Source: Primulina eburnea (taxonomy: Eukaryota > Streptophyta > Magnoliopsida > Lamiales > Gesneriaceae). From it: 64,000 nt of DNA. The translations under genes were made by a program, and so were the position numbers. Under the pieces are notes generated by a model that worked only from the letters and a program-made list of their open reading frames with translations, ran no database searches and was not told the origin of the DNA. Position 1 is the stretch's first letter, and the number at the start of each line of letters is the position of its first letter. The DNA lies in the NCBI RefSeq assembly GCF_022965805.1, contig NC_133101.1:12499069-12563068 (forward strand), given 5' to 3'. This document shows, piece after piece, positions 1 to 12,256 of the stretch.

Positions 1-1159
1 ACAACATGATATACATACCTAGAAGTAGCAACGATCACCCGTCGATTCCCAACGAAGCCTGCAACAATAAAACTTCAAGAACACATCAATAACATAATTT
101 TCTGGAAATCACAGCTTGAGCAGTCTCACGAAAAACGTCATAACTCACTCATTTTTCATCTAAAAACTCGAATTTATATCAAATCGAAGGTATCGAAAAG
201 TTCTACATTTTTCGCGTTGAAGGTTTTCCCAAAATCTTGCCCGAAAATTCGCAGTTTTAAACAGAACAGTAAAAACGTAAATTTCATATCTAAAAAGGGC
301 ATCAAAACCGATTTAAACATGATTGCTCAAACTTCTACACAACATACACATGGTTTTACGCATAAATAACAACGCACACATAATATGACATGATCGATAC
401 AGGAACGAAAGGATATACGTGCCTTATTGATATTAAACGTTACCGAACCGGCGATATCGAAGCGGAACCGGTGCGAGGCTTGATCCGGGACGACCGTGGC
501 GCTACAATCCTTGAAGAATTCACACAAGATCTCTGGAATAATAATAGGGGAGTGGGGCGGCTGCTGTTCTATTGAATAACCCTAGTATTTCTTTTTGAAG
601 AAAAAGATGAAAAGAATCGTGTAGTGTGTGTTATGGGTTTTAGTGTGTGTAAAAACATGTAAGTGTGTGTGAGTGCATAAAACGTGCATGTGGTTTTAAA
701 TTTCTGTGTAATTAGTGCTAATTAACTAGTAAAAATACTAATAAAAAGGCTAACCCACCTAGCTTAAAATAAACTCTACAATTAAAATAACACACACCAA
801 AAATGCTAATTTTAAAGTTTTAAACTCTTAAAATTACTAACTAAATGATTTAGGCTTAAAAATGCTAAAACTAAACAAATCATTTAAAGTGCCCCATCCT
901 CAACTTAAAAATAAAATACCACATTTTTAAATTGCCAAAATCGTCACCGGTCTTTTCCTCAATCCCGCCTCGAATTATCGCCTGAAACATGAAACTCGAA
1001 AAAAACATTTTATCGTACATCACAATAAACATGACTAATTTAAAATAACGCATTTTCATAAATTATGCATGGCTAAGAAAAAATCATTTTAAATTAAATA
1101 ACTGATTCAACAATTAAATAATGTATGGGTTTTACGTGTACTGAATTTTGGGCTCTACA
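1..1159 (-). mobile_element. E5-family gypsy LTR, partial (5' part of LTR)
   Basis: This stretch matches 11040-12182, the start of the complete E5 LTR, in the same (minus) orientation. It ends at the LTR terminus: on the minus strand the first bases are TGTAGAGCCC, at position 1159. The flanking sequence from 1160 continues the block that is uninterrupted in the second copy at 17860, so the insertion point is seen directly by comparison with an empty site. The other end lies outside the window, so a solo LTR and a full element cannot be told apart. Confidence 0.85.
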
Positions 1160-1821
1160 GTTTCGATAGCCTTACTAGTAGGTGTTGCTATCCTAAAAGG
1201 TTTAACAAGCATTTTAGGTTTAACCCCTAATTTTTTAGTGAACCTCTTAGATATAAAAGAATGTGTGTCACCACAATCAAACAACACATAAGCAGGTAAA
1301 TTTTTTTATTAGAATAGTAACTTCTAAAAAAAACTAGTGAAGGTCCCTCTAAGTTGCTAAATGTCGAGTTCGAGGTTACTCATGGTCTTAGATTGGGTCG
1401 CCATTTCTTGCTCAAACTTTGTCAAAATTATTTTCGAAAATGGTTGCAACATGCTTGAGATTTTAGAGAATTTATGCTTAAATCGGTGTGATCTTCTTTG
1501 TGAAAAATGGGAGGGTTACTTATATGTGAGGAAGAAAAGTTTTTGGTCACGATTCTATCCCTTAAATGCATCATTGATGAGCATAAATAGACCAAAAAGT
1601 AAGCTTGTTACCAAAAATAGAGGATTTCAAATCTGATGAGACTCTGATTACGCCTATAAATTAGATTTTAGGTCGTTGATTGATGGTTATTATACTACCT
1701 CGAAAATAATTGTCAAGGATATGAATGCACTGGTCCTTTGGCCAAATTTGACATCTTATCACGTTTTGTAAATTAGGATCTCAGTCAGATTATGATCATG
1801 CTGGCTCTAATATCATTTAAA

Positions 1822-3020
1822 TGTCATGTCCTGAGAACTAGGTGTACAGACACATTCGTTTTTTAACAATCACATAACTTTAAAATAATATGCTCGTAAT
1901 ACAATACATAACCAAACCAGTTTATAAAATAATCCGTCATTGTCTTTACAACATGAAAGAAATCAAATAGTGCAGAAGAGTAAAACTTAAAATGTAAAAT
2001 GACAATTGAAATATGAAAATAATCTTTCTTGGAAAGTGGCTTCTTCACCAGCTCCAGACGTCTCATGATTTGTCCATCAACTTGTTTTTTGGTATTGTAT
2101 AGGGAGAGAGGTAAGGGTGACTTAATTGGGAAACACTCAGCAAGTGGGGATTGTTCAGATATATATAACAAATACATATATTTTTTCTAAACGTAACATT
2201 TCTTAACGGAAGACATAACGTATCATAATCATATCCTGAACATGAAGCATTGAAATTTCATCTAATTTCCACGATTTTACTAATATATGTCCCTTATATG
2301 TTAATACTCAAGTGACGAGGCCATACAATGATTATAATCTCATCATATAGAGGTCATATAACAGTTATAATCCTACCATATAGCGGTCATATCTTATAAT
2401 AGCTTTCCAAATTTTTATTGAATTATATCAATGTTTGGAACATATAAAGCTTAGACAAGACATAAACGAATAAATCATGCTCAAACGGAATTGTTCAAAA
2501 ATGGAACATAGAGTATCATACGTGTGTAGAATATCATACGTGTATATACTTTTTTAATACATAAGCCCGATTACTTTGGTCTTTCTTGATTCCAAACGTG
2601 AATATGAGTTGCTAGATTGTAGTTCAAATATAGTATTTGGTTGCTACAAGAAATTTTACTCGAAAATGGACAGAATAATGCCACGAAATCTGCTGCTGAA
2701 AACCTCGAATTTGGCAGTCTTTCTTCTTGAATTTTTGTGAGGTTTTTGGTGTTCTTTTATCTTGGTTTGATCTCTTACTTATAGTTTGGATCTTACTTAT
2801 AGTTGGGAAGAGAGAAGTTGAGCGGATGCCTTAGTGAACGTTTTAAGGCTTTTAAGCAACTTATTTAATGCTATAATGTAGCCATCAATTGGGTGTTACA
2901 ATATGAATACGGACATGGCTTAATTTTTGAGATTTGTCATTATAGGTTGTCATCAAGTCATTGAATGGGTTCAAACTTATTGGATGTGCCCAAAATTTTG
3001 AGTTCTTGGGCTGTAGTATT
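1822..3020 (-). mobile_element. E6 degenerate gypsy 5' LTR (copy A)
   Basis: On the minus strand the LTR ends with GGACATGACA at 1822. It is followed at once by a degenerate initiator tRNA-Met primer site (TGATATTAGAGCC, plus-strand 1802-1815). The layout LTR end, short spacer, primer site is the same as in element E1 here. The upper edge near 3020 is inferred only from a TACAGCCCAAG-like start and is uncertain. 1160-1800 is leftover internal sequence with no open frame. Confidence 0.5.
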
Positions 3021-3961
3021 TATAAATTTTGGTGGCCTTCACACAACCTATTAATGAATATATAATTCAGTCTTCGGAAAATTAATCGACAAAATATACC
3101 ATCCGAGCAGATCCTATATACGGTTTCTAGCTTATACATATCATCAACCACAATGCATCTGCTCCTATGTATGTCGATACCGTACTGAACCTCGCCATCT
3201 GATGACCCTCGTGGAGTCGATAAATGAGTCAAAGTCTAGCACTAGTACGTAGATCATCTATGTTGTCTCGGATCAAAATACTAATGATATAAAACCTTAA
3301 CTGCAAACTAATCTACTCGATAAATAATAACCAATTGGAAAGTCGGATGGAAGGTTGTCCAGTGACTCATCATATGATCACACATCTGCATGATTGAATA
3401 TCTCTATGCACATACCAATGAAACGTGACCTATAACATTACATATATGTCTCGAAATAGAGCGACCAATGTATACCTTATTTTTTAATCAAAATTGGATA
3501 ATCGTTTTTTTTTTCCGACGAAATTAAGGTGTAAGACTTGTCATACAAAAGTACAAAATAAATGTTTTTTTTTTTTGACTTTTACCCCATCATATATTGA
3601 TATGAAGATTTCATTCCGTGGATTAATGAATGATTTCAACTTTTGTCAAATTTTTGTCTACCTTTTCCTGAACTAATAATGTTGCAAATCATTAATGAAT
3701 CAAGTCTTAAAAATATTTTTTTAGAAAAAAATCATAAAGAAACTAAATCTTTGGAAAAAAAATATATTATCAGTATATAGTATACATATGATTTATGAGC
3801 TAAATTATTTATATATTATATTAAATAAACACCATGTGTATGTCGGCTAGTTTAAGTGTAAAGATAAAGTTAAATCATTGGGATACTTTTGCACGCGTGT
3901 GGAGATTGTGTGTGCTTACACGAATGAATCAGTTGGAATATGTGAAAAAGTCGTTTAAAGA

Positions 3962-4151
3962 TGAAAAAGTTGATTTTTTGATAGATTCGGATAAACATTA
4001 AATTATATAGTCACAAACACAAAACGTGGCAATGGAGGTGTCACAAGGGGTTTTGTGAAAAAGTTGATTCCTTTTGATAGATTCGTAAAAACATTAAAGT
4101 ATATAGTCACAAATCACAACATGTGGCAGTAGAGGTGTCACAAGGGGTTTT
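3962..4151. repeat. Tandem repeat, two copies of about 94 bp
   Basis: Two adjacent imperfect copies share GTTGATT, GATAGATTCG, ATATAGTCACAAA and GGAGGTGTCACAAGGGG in the same order. They start near 3962 and 4056. The same pair is present in copy B near 20625-20812, so the repeat is older than the segmental duplication. Confidence 0.8.
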
Positions 4152-4175
4152 CTGTGACAAAGTGTGTAGTAGGTG

Positions 4176-4405
4176 GAGGGATGACAATGGGGTGGAGTTG
4201 GGTTTGTTACCTCCATCCTAGTCTTCGAATTACATCCCTACCCCTATACCTGTCACGATCTTCGTTTTTTCGGGTTCGGGTTCGGTTCCCATTTCAAAAA
4301 TATTAATGGGGCAACACGGAGTGGGTACAGGGATTCCCCGCCCCGATCCCCGTTTCGAGTTTTCCCCGTGGGTCTCCAAATCCGTGGGAAAAATTGTTGT
4401 CTCTA
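4176..4405. mobile_element. hAT-type MITE (copy A), 230 bp
   Basis: The element is flanked by an 8-bp direct repeat AGTAGGTG (4168-4175 and 4406-4413), the target-site size of the hAT superfamily. Its ends are imperfect inverted repeats of the form (T/G)AG(A/G)GATGACAAT; the right end is slightly degraded here but clean in copy B. The inside is GC-rich and carries a short GGGTTC hexamer run near 4268. There is no transposase, so it is non-autonomous. Confidence 0.8.
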
Positions 4406-4413
4406 AGTAGGTG

Positions 4414-5640
4414 TTGGTGTTTAAATTTATGGAAAATAACTTTTTTAATCAGCCAATATTGTTTATTTTGAATTTTAGTTTATTAACAGGTTAAATTTTG
4501 GTCATTGTACACTAACTATCAGTGTTCGTTTATTTTGGTTAAATTGCTGATGCGACGCTGAATATATTAACTTTCTCGACATCATAGCAGCATTCTTTTT
4601 AATGTTAGTAAATTTTTTGTTCAACTTAACAATTTTCAATGTGAGATCAATATTTTTTGTTTCAATGTCACAATTTTCAATATAAAATCAATACTATAAA
4701 GATAATTTTCTTAACTAAACACATAAACTAAGCTTTACAATAATGACATTCTATTACAATTAACTATAAAAAATTGATTTTTTAGCAATTTTATTTGCAA
4801 AGTGATCAACCAATATTTCATAAATAGATTTTTATTAGAACTCATTGATGTTGCGGAATATCACGAACCGGAACCTTCTTGTGCATTCCAAAAACTTCTA
4901 AATAGGTGCTCTGTAGAGGTTCAAGCACTTCTAAAACATTCTCCATATTTCATCAATTAAGAGTTTTCTGTGAAATCTTTTGTGCATAGAATAATCATTT
5001 AGAATAGTATAGAATGGAATTAACTAGAATAATTTAGATCTTAGAACCTCCTACAGAGTTGATATGTATCGCTTTCATTGTTGAAATTGTAGAAAGCTAC
5101 TAGTATAAATAGGATTAATATAAATAGGGTGAAGCTCTTATTGTAAACTACCAAGTTTTCAAGCAATATAGGATTTTCTTTCAAAGTTTTCTAGAAGCAT
5201 TTTTACTTAAGTCACTTGCACACAAGCACCAAAGGACTTTATCTATGCAGCTTAAATGGGTAAACAGATAAAGTAAATGTCATAATTGTACAAAACCGTA
5301 AAATATTATTAAAATAAAGATCGTTTTACATTAGAGCCAATAAAAACCTAAGCCATAAGTTGGCTCGCTGGACACCTACTCTAACAAATACAAAATACTA
5401 GGAAATTCAAATATCCAACCATATTTTTCCTACCAATTAATAGAATAAACATCCTTCCGTGGTAGTTATTATGTATAGGACATATCAGTGGATTTTCACA
5501 GAAGCACCGCAGAAGGAAAAATTGGAAACACAGACCTGCTGACGGAGATAGAGGCCTGTCATAAATCATAGATTGTAAGGGGCTGCTAACTGAGGATTTC
5601 AGTCGAGAGGGCGGACTTTTCATTGACAATTTTTAAAGAG
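4414..5640. other. AT-rich intergenic sequence downstream of the host gene
   Basis: I see no coding region, no recognisable transposon end and no structured RNA here. It lies on the 3' side of the minus-strand WD40/TFIIIC-like gene and is shared with copy B (21083-22280). The part just below 5649 would be the 3' UTR and terminator region of the gene, but I cannot point to a polyadenylation signal with confidence. Confidence 0.5.
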
Positions 5641-5648
5641 GAATTTCG

Positions 5649-7106
5649 TTATACTGGAGATGGGGAGAGTAAATATTCAGGCTGTAATCTTTGTAGAAGT
5701 ATCCCACATAAGGGACAACATGGCGAGAAAGATTTCTTGAAGGCTGAAGATTCGAAAAAAGATTTAAAATTGGAAGGGTATAAAGGCATCATGAAAAAAA
5801 TTAGAGGTACCAACTTTGAAGCTCGTCTTTGACAACACATGCAAAACCGGGAATATTTAGCAGGGCAAAGTTGCATAGATACAGAACACCGGTGTAGCTT
5901 ATGGGTTTGATCAACTCCATTGTCATTCTTCACTCCCGAACAAATGGCGTATTCTATTGATTCAAATGGCACAATTGCTGAACAAAAACTTCAATGTTCT
6001 TCATATTCAAAACTCTCTCTCCTGTTAATAAAGCAAGAATGGAACCAGCCTTCAGCTAATAGATTGATACAGTATCTTAAGATGTTATTCTCTGTATGTG
6101 TGCATGAATGAACCAAAAGAAGTTCCACAAAGATAAGAACATCATGAATTACCTCTTCTTAATTTTACCAACTTTGGTAGCAAGAAATTTTAAATAATCC
6201 TCGACAATTTTCTCATGAAGTGAGATATAGTGCTCCAGTTGTGGCCATTCATCAGGACGCCAACAGCCAACATCGCAAAAATTTTTTGGCACATCTGACA
6301 GAAGATCTAAAATGGCAGAAAAATATAAACCAACAAGTCTTCTTCGTAGTTCATTTTCACAGCACAACTGCAACTCCTTCCTTACATTTGTCTGTTCCTC
6401 TATGGCACTATTGAATCTTTCCAAGTCTTGGAGTTTTCTACTCTCGCTCACCTCATCATTTTTAAGCACAACATGCCTGATGATTACATTGATGAGGTGC
6501 AACTTACGAGTTGAAAGAGTGGGCAAAATTTTAAAAGCCGTAGACAAGAACGTAGTACAAATGCCAAAATTGGATCCAAAATAAGATGTCAACCATTTCT
6601 GCAGAATATGCTCTACATAGTTTGGTATCGAATGTTTGAAAGACATGAGGGCTGCCACAATATCCCAAATGTTCAGATGCCCACTGAAACTCCCACACAG
6701 ACTCAGAGACCATAATATGTTTTTTACCCACCAAATTAATTCTACCTCAGGGAAACCAGGAAATGATCCGAAATCAATATCAAAACATATATTGGAGGAA
6801 GTGTCCAATTGCTGCCCTCCAATCCAAAGGAACTCGATAGCAGCTTTCGGAGTTCTGTAAAATTACAATAACATTTATTGGTCAATCAAACATAGATAAA
6901 TGTTTGAACGGTTAGTTCTTATTGCTTCCATTCAGCTTTTAACTAAATCATCAAAATTTTCTTTTAAAGAAATGTGGGTGCTTGTTTGTTGCAAGCATCT
7001 ATCCATATGGCAGTTGCTATTTCATAATTTGTTACCAGAAAATATAATTTTAAAAGTTCACCTTTCCTGGTACATGGGATTTAATAAATCAGGATCAAAT
7101 CTTCGA
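5649..7106 (-). pseudogene. WD40/TFIIIC-delta-like gene copy A, 3' exons
   Basis: The last three exons of the gene whose 5' exons lie at 12257-15450. Exon 10 (about 7106-7062) encodes a segment containing LLNPMYQ and ends in a GTGAAC donor. Exon 11 (6854-6153) follows a TTACAG acceptor, is open for 234 codons, continues with KAAIEFLWIGGQQ and ends KIKKR before a GTAATT donor. Exon 12 (about 6021-5649) ends with a Cys-rich zinc-finger-like tail: HRC, CMCC, CCPLCG, then LLQRLQPEYLL. In TFIIIC90-type proteins such a C-terminal zinc finger is expected; the family assists RNA polymerase III transcription in the nucleus. Family assignment rests on my reading, not a search. Exon 12 has an in-frame TGA upstream of the conserved part, and the exon 10 acceptor appears to be TG instead of AG, so this copy is probably dead. 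Confidence 0.72.
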
Positions 7107-7189
7107 GCCAGCAAATAACAGACACCAAACTTCTTAGAACTAGATTTAAGTACAGGGGTATCAATGACATCTATTCAGCATAAGGTAAA

Positions 7190-7978
7190 AGGTGACCAAG
7201 TGCAAGAAAAGGATCAAGAGATTCCATTGCAAGGGTCAAATTCGTCTTGCTGGAAAATTTCCCGACTGGTCAACTCTGGTCAACTCAACTGGTCAATCAG
7301 TTCAACTGGTTCATTTCAGCTGGTCTGGTTCAACTAGTCTGGTTCAGTTCAGCTGGTCTGGTTCAACTGATCTTCAGCTGGTCTGGTTCAGTTCAACTAG
7401 TTCAGTTGGTTGGTCAACTGGTCAGCAGCTTGTTCAGTTTCAGCTGGTGTGCTGAAATCAATCTAGCTGATTTCGGTTTGTGCAGAACCAGTAGCTTCAT
7501 CGTCATTTATCAACATCGTAAGCTTCGATTCAGACTTTGACTTATAAGAATGATTTGTATATCTTTGTCTTATCTTTCCAACGCATACTGAATCGCTTCG
7601 TTTTGATAACCGAGCTGAGAGATATGACCAAAATACCGCAGCTGCTCAAACCCAACTGATTGCTGTTTTCGTGCAGTCAGTTCGTCACTTCAGCGATCCG
7701 TTAGCCCTTGATAACATTCGATTTTGCCCAACTGACGTGAAATACAACTTGTTCCAAATTGCGTTTTCGGATCAGTCCAGTCGGCGGATTGTCGTTTGGA
7801 TCATCCAGCTGAGAGATATCATCAAAATACAGAAGCTTGCCAGAAATTCAGTTTGTGCAGATTTAGTTTCAGCTTGCTTCTTGTGTTTGCAACTTCACAC
7901 TTGAGTAAATATGTTAGAAACACAATAACAAGTTTTGTTAACATCAAATCAAGATTACGAAAATGAAATGTTCCAACA
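7190..7978 (-). mobile_element. copia-like LTR fragment
   Basis: On the minus strand this begins TGTTGGAAC at 7978, like the copia LTR at 41604 (TGTTGGAAAC), and cuts the E5 internal region. The style matches that LTR (frequent CAACTGA/CAGTTGG words, ATCTCTCAGCTG), but overall identity is low by eye. The lower edge near 7190 is not a convincing LTR end and no target-site duplication is visible, so it is probably truncated against the host-gene intron. Confidence 0.45.
7262..7450. repeat. Low-complexity GGTCAACTG/CTGGTTCAGTT repeat
   Basis: About 190 bp consist of irregular repeats of TGGTC, CAACTGGT and GGTTCAGTTCAGC. It lies inside the copia-like LTR fragment. The open frames across it have the low-complexity composition of repeat DNA and are not genes. 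Confidence 0.75.
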
Positions 7979-8080
7979 GATGCGTTAGCACAACACAAAC
8001 TTATATCCCAAAATTACTAACATAAACCTCAAGCATAATAGAACTCAATATCTCAAGGCACACAAAATATTACTAGCACA

Positions 8081-9219
8081 CTAATAATCCCAAGTAAAAA
8101 TTCCACATGCAAGGCAAAATAATATAGAGCTTAGGTAGAAAAGTTTACCAGCCAGTAAAGTGGTGTCTAGGTCCGCCTCCTGTGCATGCATGGCGAATAC
8201 CCTGCCCCGGGTTGGCTGCTTCCACTGCGGGCACTCTTTCAGCATGTGATCCGTAGCTCCACATTTAAAAAATTTTCCTGACCCATACAAGCACTGCCCC
8301 GGGTGCTGGCGGTTGCATTTTGGACACACTGGGTAAGCAACGGGCTTCTGAGGCGCCCCTGCTGCTGAATTGGACCCTTGCCCTTTGGTGGTCCATGATA
8401 CGGCTTCTTCCCTGGCGGCCCCTGATATGGTTTCTTGAAGTGGGGCCTCTGATGCTGGTGCTGCGGCGCTTTATAGGGCCTCTTGTCCTGCCTGTCAACC
8501 TCAATATCTCTCTGGTCCTGCTCTGTCGCTAAAGCTCTAGATACTGCGATGGCATACGAAGTAGGGCCAGCTACCCTCACATCACGGCGCAAGATCGGCC
8601 GCAGACCATCAATGAAATGCCTCAGCTTTGCCTGGGCATCATTCGCAATGAGGGGTACGAAGTGACATCCCCTCTCAAACTTCCTAACAAAATCTGCCAC
8701 ACTACGGTCCCCCTGTCTCAATGTCATAAATTCCCTGGTCAAACGAGAGCGTACTTCTTCAGTGAAGTATTTGGAGTAGAAGACCTCCTTGAAACCATTC
8801 CAAGGCAGCACCTTCAAATTGACTGCCACTGACACACTCTCCCACCATAGTCTAGCGTCTCCAGTCAATAAGAAATTGGCACAACGGACCCTGTCAGCAT
8901 CTGTCAGCTCCATAAATTTGAAAATTACCTCGATGGACTTGATCCATCCCTCAGCTACCATCGGGTCAGTGGTACCCGCAAACTCCTTTGGGCTCATCCT
9001 CCTAAACCGTTCATACACTGCCTCTGGTTGGGGCCTCTTCCCTGCACCTACTACTGCAGCATGGTTCTCCGCAAACGGTGCAGAGAACTGCGTCATACCC
9101 GCAAGCATCTGCGCCTGCATATCTGGAGGTGGTGGTGGTGGAGGATTGGCCCTCTCCTCAACTCGAGGCTCTCTGTCCTCCTCCCTGGCTTCTCGGTTAA
9201 TCACACGTCTAGGAGGCAT
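8081..9219 (-). pseudogene. gag: E5 gypsy gag (capsid and nucleocapsid), frameshifted and truncated
   Basis: Gag of a Ty3/gypsy element, the structural protein that packages element RNA into virus-like particles. The start at 9219 reads MPPRRVINREAREED, matching the MPP(R/K)R start of element E1. The retrotransposon gag domain spans roughly residues 60-240 (YERFRRMSPKEFAGTTDP, ARLWWES, REFMTLRQGD). A Pro/Lys/Gln-rich linker follows, then a zinc knuckle (FKCGATDHMLKEC) in another frame, so a frameshift lies near 8330. The frame ends soon after DTTLLAG, where protease should begin. The rest of pol is missing: the sequence is cut at 7978 by the copia-like LTR fragment. Confidence 0.85.
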
Positions 9220-9439
9220 ACTGTTCCAATCAATTACCCAACACGTAAACCCAACATACATGAATGTAATACTAAAACATAAGATGCACGTACTTTGAAC
9301 TTTACATGTAAGCATGCTGAAAACATGATTTGATGCTTACTACATAACATAATTCAAAACTTTAAAACTTACAGACTTGAGGTGTGACTTCGTGAGCTTT
9401 TTGCGACTGGCGGTAGGCGTAACCCTTTACAAGAACACC

Positions 9440-9451
9440 GCTCTGATACCA
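9440..9451 (-). other. E5 primer binding site (initiator tRNA-Met)
   Basis: On the minus strand TGGTATCAGAGC lies two bases after the LTR end. It is the usual plant gypsy primer site complementary to the 3' end of initiator tRNA-Met, and it fixes the element's orientation and the LTR boundary. Confidence 0.9.
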
Positions 9452-9453
9452 AC

Positions 9454-12182
9454 TGTAACATACCGTACTTTTCATACTTTTAAATTTGCGGAAAAATTAA
9501 AAATTTTCTTGAATGTAAAAATACTTTTAATGTTTGCCACAAAAATATCACAACCAAATCCCCCATAAGAAAAGGTTGACAAAAACATCGTTCTCCACTT
9601 CATCAAAACAGAGTAATAAAATATTCAACATGCTAAACATTTTAAATTTAACGTGGGCGGTCCTCGGGTCTAGCATCTCGCTCAATCCAAGCCTGCCCCT
9701 TGGTCGCCACCTCCTGTCTCCTCACCAACATACACACCTGCATCGATCAAGTCTAGTGAGCCTAAAGACTCAACACGTAATAAACTTGAACATACACATA
9801 CACATAGACGTGCCATAACGTGAAAATTTTCTTAAACATGCTTTAATACTTGAACATACTTGACATACATGATTTTATTTTGCGTAGAGGATGTTTCAAA
9901 GCAAGTGACCCATACATAATAAACGCCTGATCAGACACACCACAGTACTGGACTGACAGAGACGTATACACTACCACATACATGAGATCCCCATTCATAA
10001 TTAAACGGGCTGTTTAGTCCCCGTTCATAATTTAACGCTTTTCAAACTCGATCTAACCCATTCATAATTTAACGGGGTAGAGAGGTCCTCGGCCACGTTC
10101 ACCGACTTCCAAACCCATTCATAAATTGGTCACAAGACATTTTGCATACCTCAAAAACTTGAAAATATTTTCTTGCACGTCATACATACTTACTTGGCAT
10201 TGAGGGATTCGTTGGACTCCGACTGGGGCCGTTTCTGCACATAATAACATGAAATTTCATACCTAACTTGCATAACTTAGACTTCGAAATCATGCTTACT
10301 CACAAGCTCATTCTATCCCTTAGGACGTTCTAGATTTTCCCATGACTCGACCTTGTAAAACATCGTATTAAACCATAGCATAAAACCTCGAACCGAACCT
10401 TAATTGATAAAATAATTTAACCCAAAACTGAAGGTACACGTATCCCGTGCCCAGGTCCGGCCCCGGGTCTGTGTAGGTTTGCTAAGTTATGTGCGTGAAG
10501 AAGAAGAAGGCACGGACCCAGTCTCTAGGTCCGGGTAAGGGTCCATGTAGGTGCGGAAAAATGACACTCCTGAAGGAACAAAGGCACGGACCCCGTGGAG
10601 AGGTCCTGATGAACATCCGTTTAGGCACTGCAAACATACATCGAGTGAAACACAAAGGCACGGACCCCGTGCCCTCATCCGTGTAGGGGTCCGTGCTGAC
10701 ACGCAAAAACGACACTGAAGGAATAACAAAGGCACGGACCCCGTGTCAGGGTCCGTGTACGGGTCCGGCTAGACACTGAACGACGAAATCTGCGTGCAAA
10801 ACTTAGTGTGATGTTTCCTTCTCCCCAACCAAACCAAATGACCGCGGATCGATACCCCGAGACACATCCTTGTACGCTACGGCATTGTACCAACCCAAGT
10901 AAGCCATTAAAATTGTTCCCAGGAGCAACAATCAACAACAACAACGACACGACCTGAAATTCGTCACCATTATTCTCCCTACGACTTTTGATTCAACCTG
11001 GTGCCTAGCGACACGAACGGTGATCCAAATACCAACCCAACATCATAAAAATCATACCTAGACGCAGCAACGATCGCCCAACATAAAACTTCAAGAAACG
11101 CATCAATAACAAAATTTTCTGGAATTCACAGTTTGAGCAGTATCACGAAAAACATCATAACTCACTCATTTGTCGTCCAAAAATCTCGAATTTTATATCA
11201 AATCGAAGGCATCGAAAAGTTCTACATTTTTTGTGTTGAAAGGTTTCTCAAAATCCCGACTGAAAAATCGCAATATTTGAAAAGACAGTAAAAAACGAAT
11301 TTTTGAGATTCAAAACTACTTCAAAATACGTCCAATACAATTTATGCTCAAACTACTACGAATCATTCACATGTTTTCACACAAAACGCATCAAAATTCA
11401 TACTATGACAAGATCGATGCAGCAAGAACAGAATATACGTGCTTTTGATATAAACGTTACCGAACCGACGATATCAAAGCGGAAACGGTACGAGTATTGA
11501 TCCGGGACGATCGTGGCACTAAAATCCTTGAATAATTCACACGAAAATTGCTGGAAGATGGAGAGGGGAGGGGGCGGCTGCTCTATGAGTGAAGAACCCT
11601 AGTTTTATTCTCTCAAAATTAATAAAAACTGAATTGTGATAGTGTGTGTGTGTTTTGCCGATATCAGTGTGTGAAAAAGTGGGTAAAATGTGTAAGTGTG
11701 TGTGTGGCGTGGGTTTAGATAGTAATTAGGGAATAAATTACTGCTATAATGCGTAATTAACATGTAAATAAAATGCTAATCCTCCACTAATTAAATAAAA
11801 TCTCTAACTTTAAAATACCTTGCACAAAGCCAACTTTAAAAGTCTTAAAATTCTAAAATTCACTAAATAAATAATTTTATGCATAAAGGTGCTAAGGCTA
11901 AATAAATTATTTAAAACGCCCCATCCACGACTAAAATAAAATTACCACATTTAAAAATTGCCAAAAATCGTCACCGGTCTTTTCCTCAATTCCGCCTCGA
12001 ATAATCGCCTGAAACATGAAACTCGAAAAACATTTTAACGTGCATCACTAAGTCATAAATAATTTAAAATAATACATTTAATTAAATCATGCACTGCTAA
12101 ACTCAGATTAAAATAATTTAAATAATTTAATAATAATTAAATAAATGCATGAGTTTTACGTGTATGAAATTTGGGCTCTACA
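9454..12182 (-). mobile_element. E5 gypsy 5' LTR, 2.7 kb
   Basis: On the minus strand the LTR runs from TGTAGAGCCC (12182) to TGTTACA (9454), with the primer site directly behind it. Its first 1.15 kb match the partial LTR at 1-1159. It holds a GC-rich hairpin array (10445-10780), an AT-rich TATA-like stretch about 30 bp beyond the array (near 10400-10418), and further downstream four copies of CATTCATAAWTTAACG or a close form (9993-10130). It was inserted in an intron of host-gene copy A. No matching E5 3' LTR is left next to this copy. Confidence 0.88.
10445..10780 (-). promoter_or_regulatory. E5 LTR GC-rich hairpin array, 74-bp period
   Basis: CACGGACCC recurs at 10511, 10585, 10659 and 10733, exactly 74 bp apart, with a degenerate copy near 10445. 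Most are followed by an inverted partner; the clearest is CACGGACCCC at 10659 with GGGGTCCGTG near 10686. The array lies just upstream (in element sense) of an AT-rich TATA-like stretch, which places it in the presumed U3 promoter. A role in regulation is inference; the spacing is seen directly. Confidence 0.75.
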
Positions 12183-12256
12183 AAAACTAGTACAATATTC
12201 AGGATAAGTTCATGGACATTCCAACTATAAGAGAATGGACAGATGGAATATGATAC

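Larger units (their letters stand above)
1160..6984. repeat. Segmental duplication, copy A (partner 17860-23182)
   Basis: From the base after the E5 LTR to 6984 the sequence runs collinear with 17860-23182 in the same orientation, with scattered substitutions and small indels. It carries a remnant of gypsy element E6, a 94-bp tandem repeat, a hAT-type MITE and the 3' exons of the WD40/TFIIIC-like gene. Copy A keeps about 460 bp (near 5832-6291) that are deleted in copy B. The collinearity in copy B stops only because element E1 is inserted there. Confidence 0.93.

Noticed and set aside
8789..9298. 169-residue open frame on the plus strand
   Set aside because: It is antisense to the E5 gag, which has clear gag and zinc-knuckle motifs on the minus strand.
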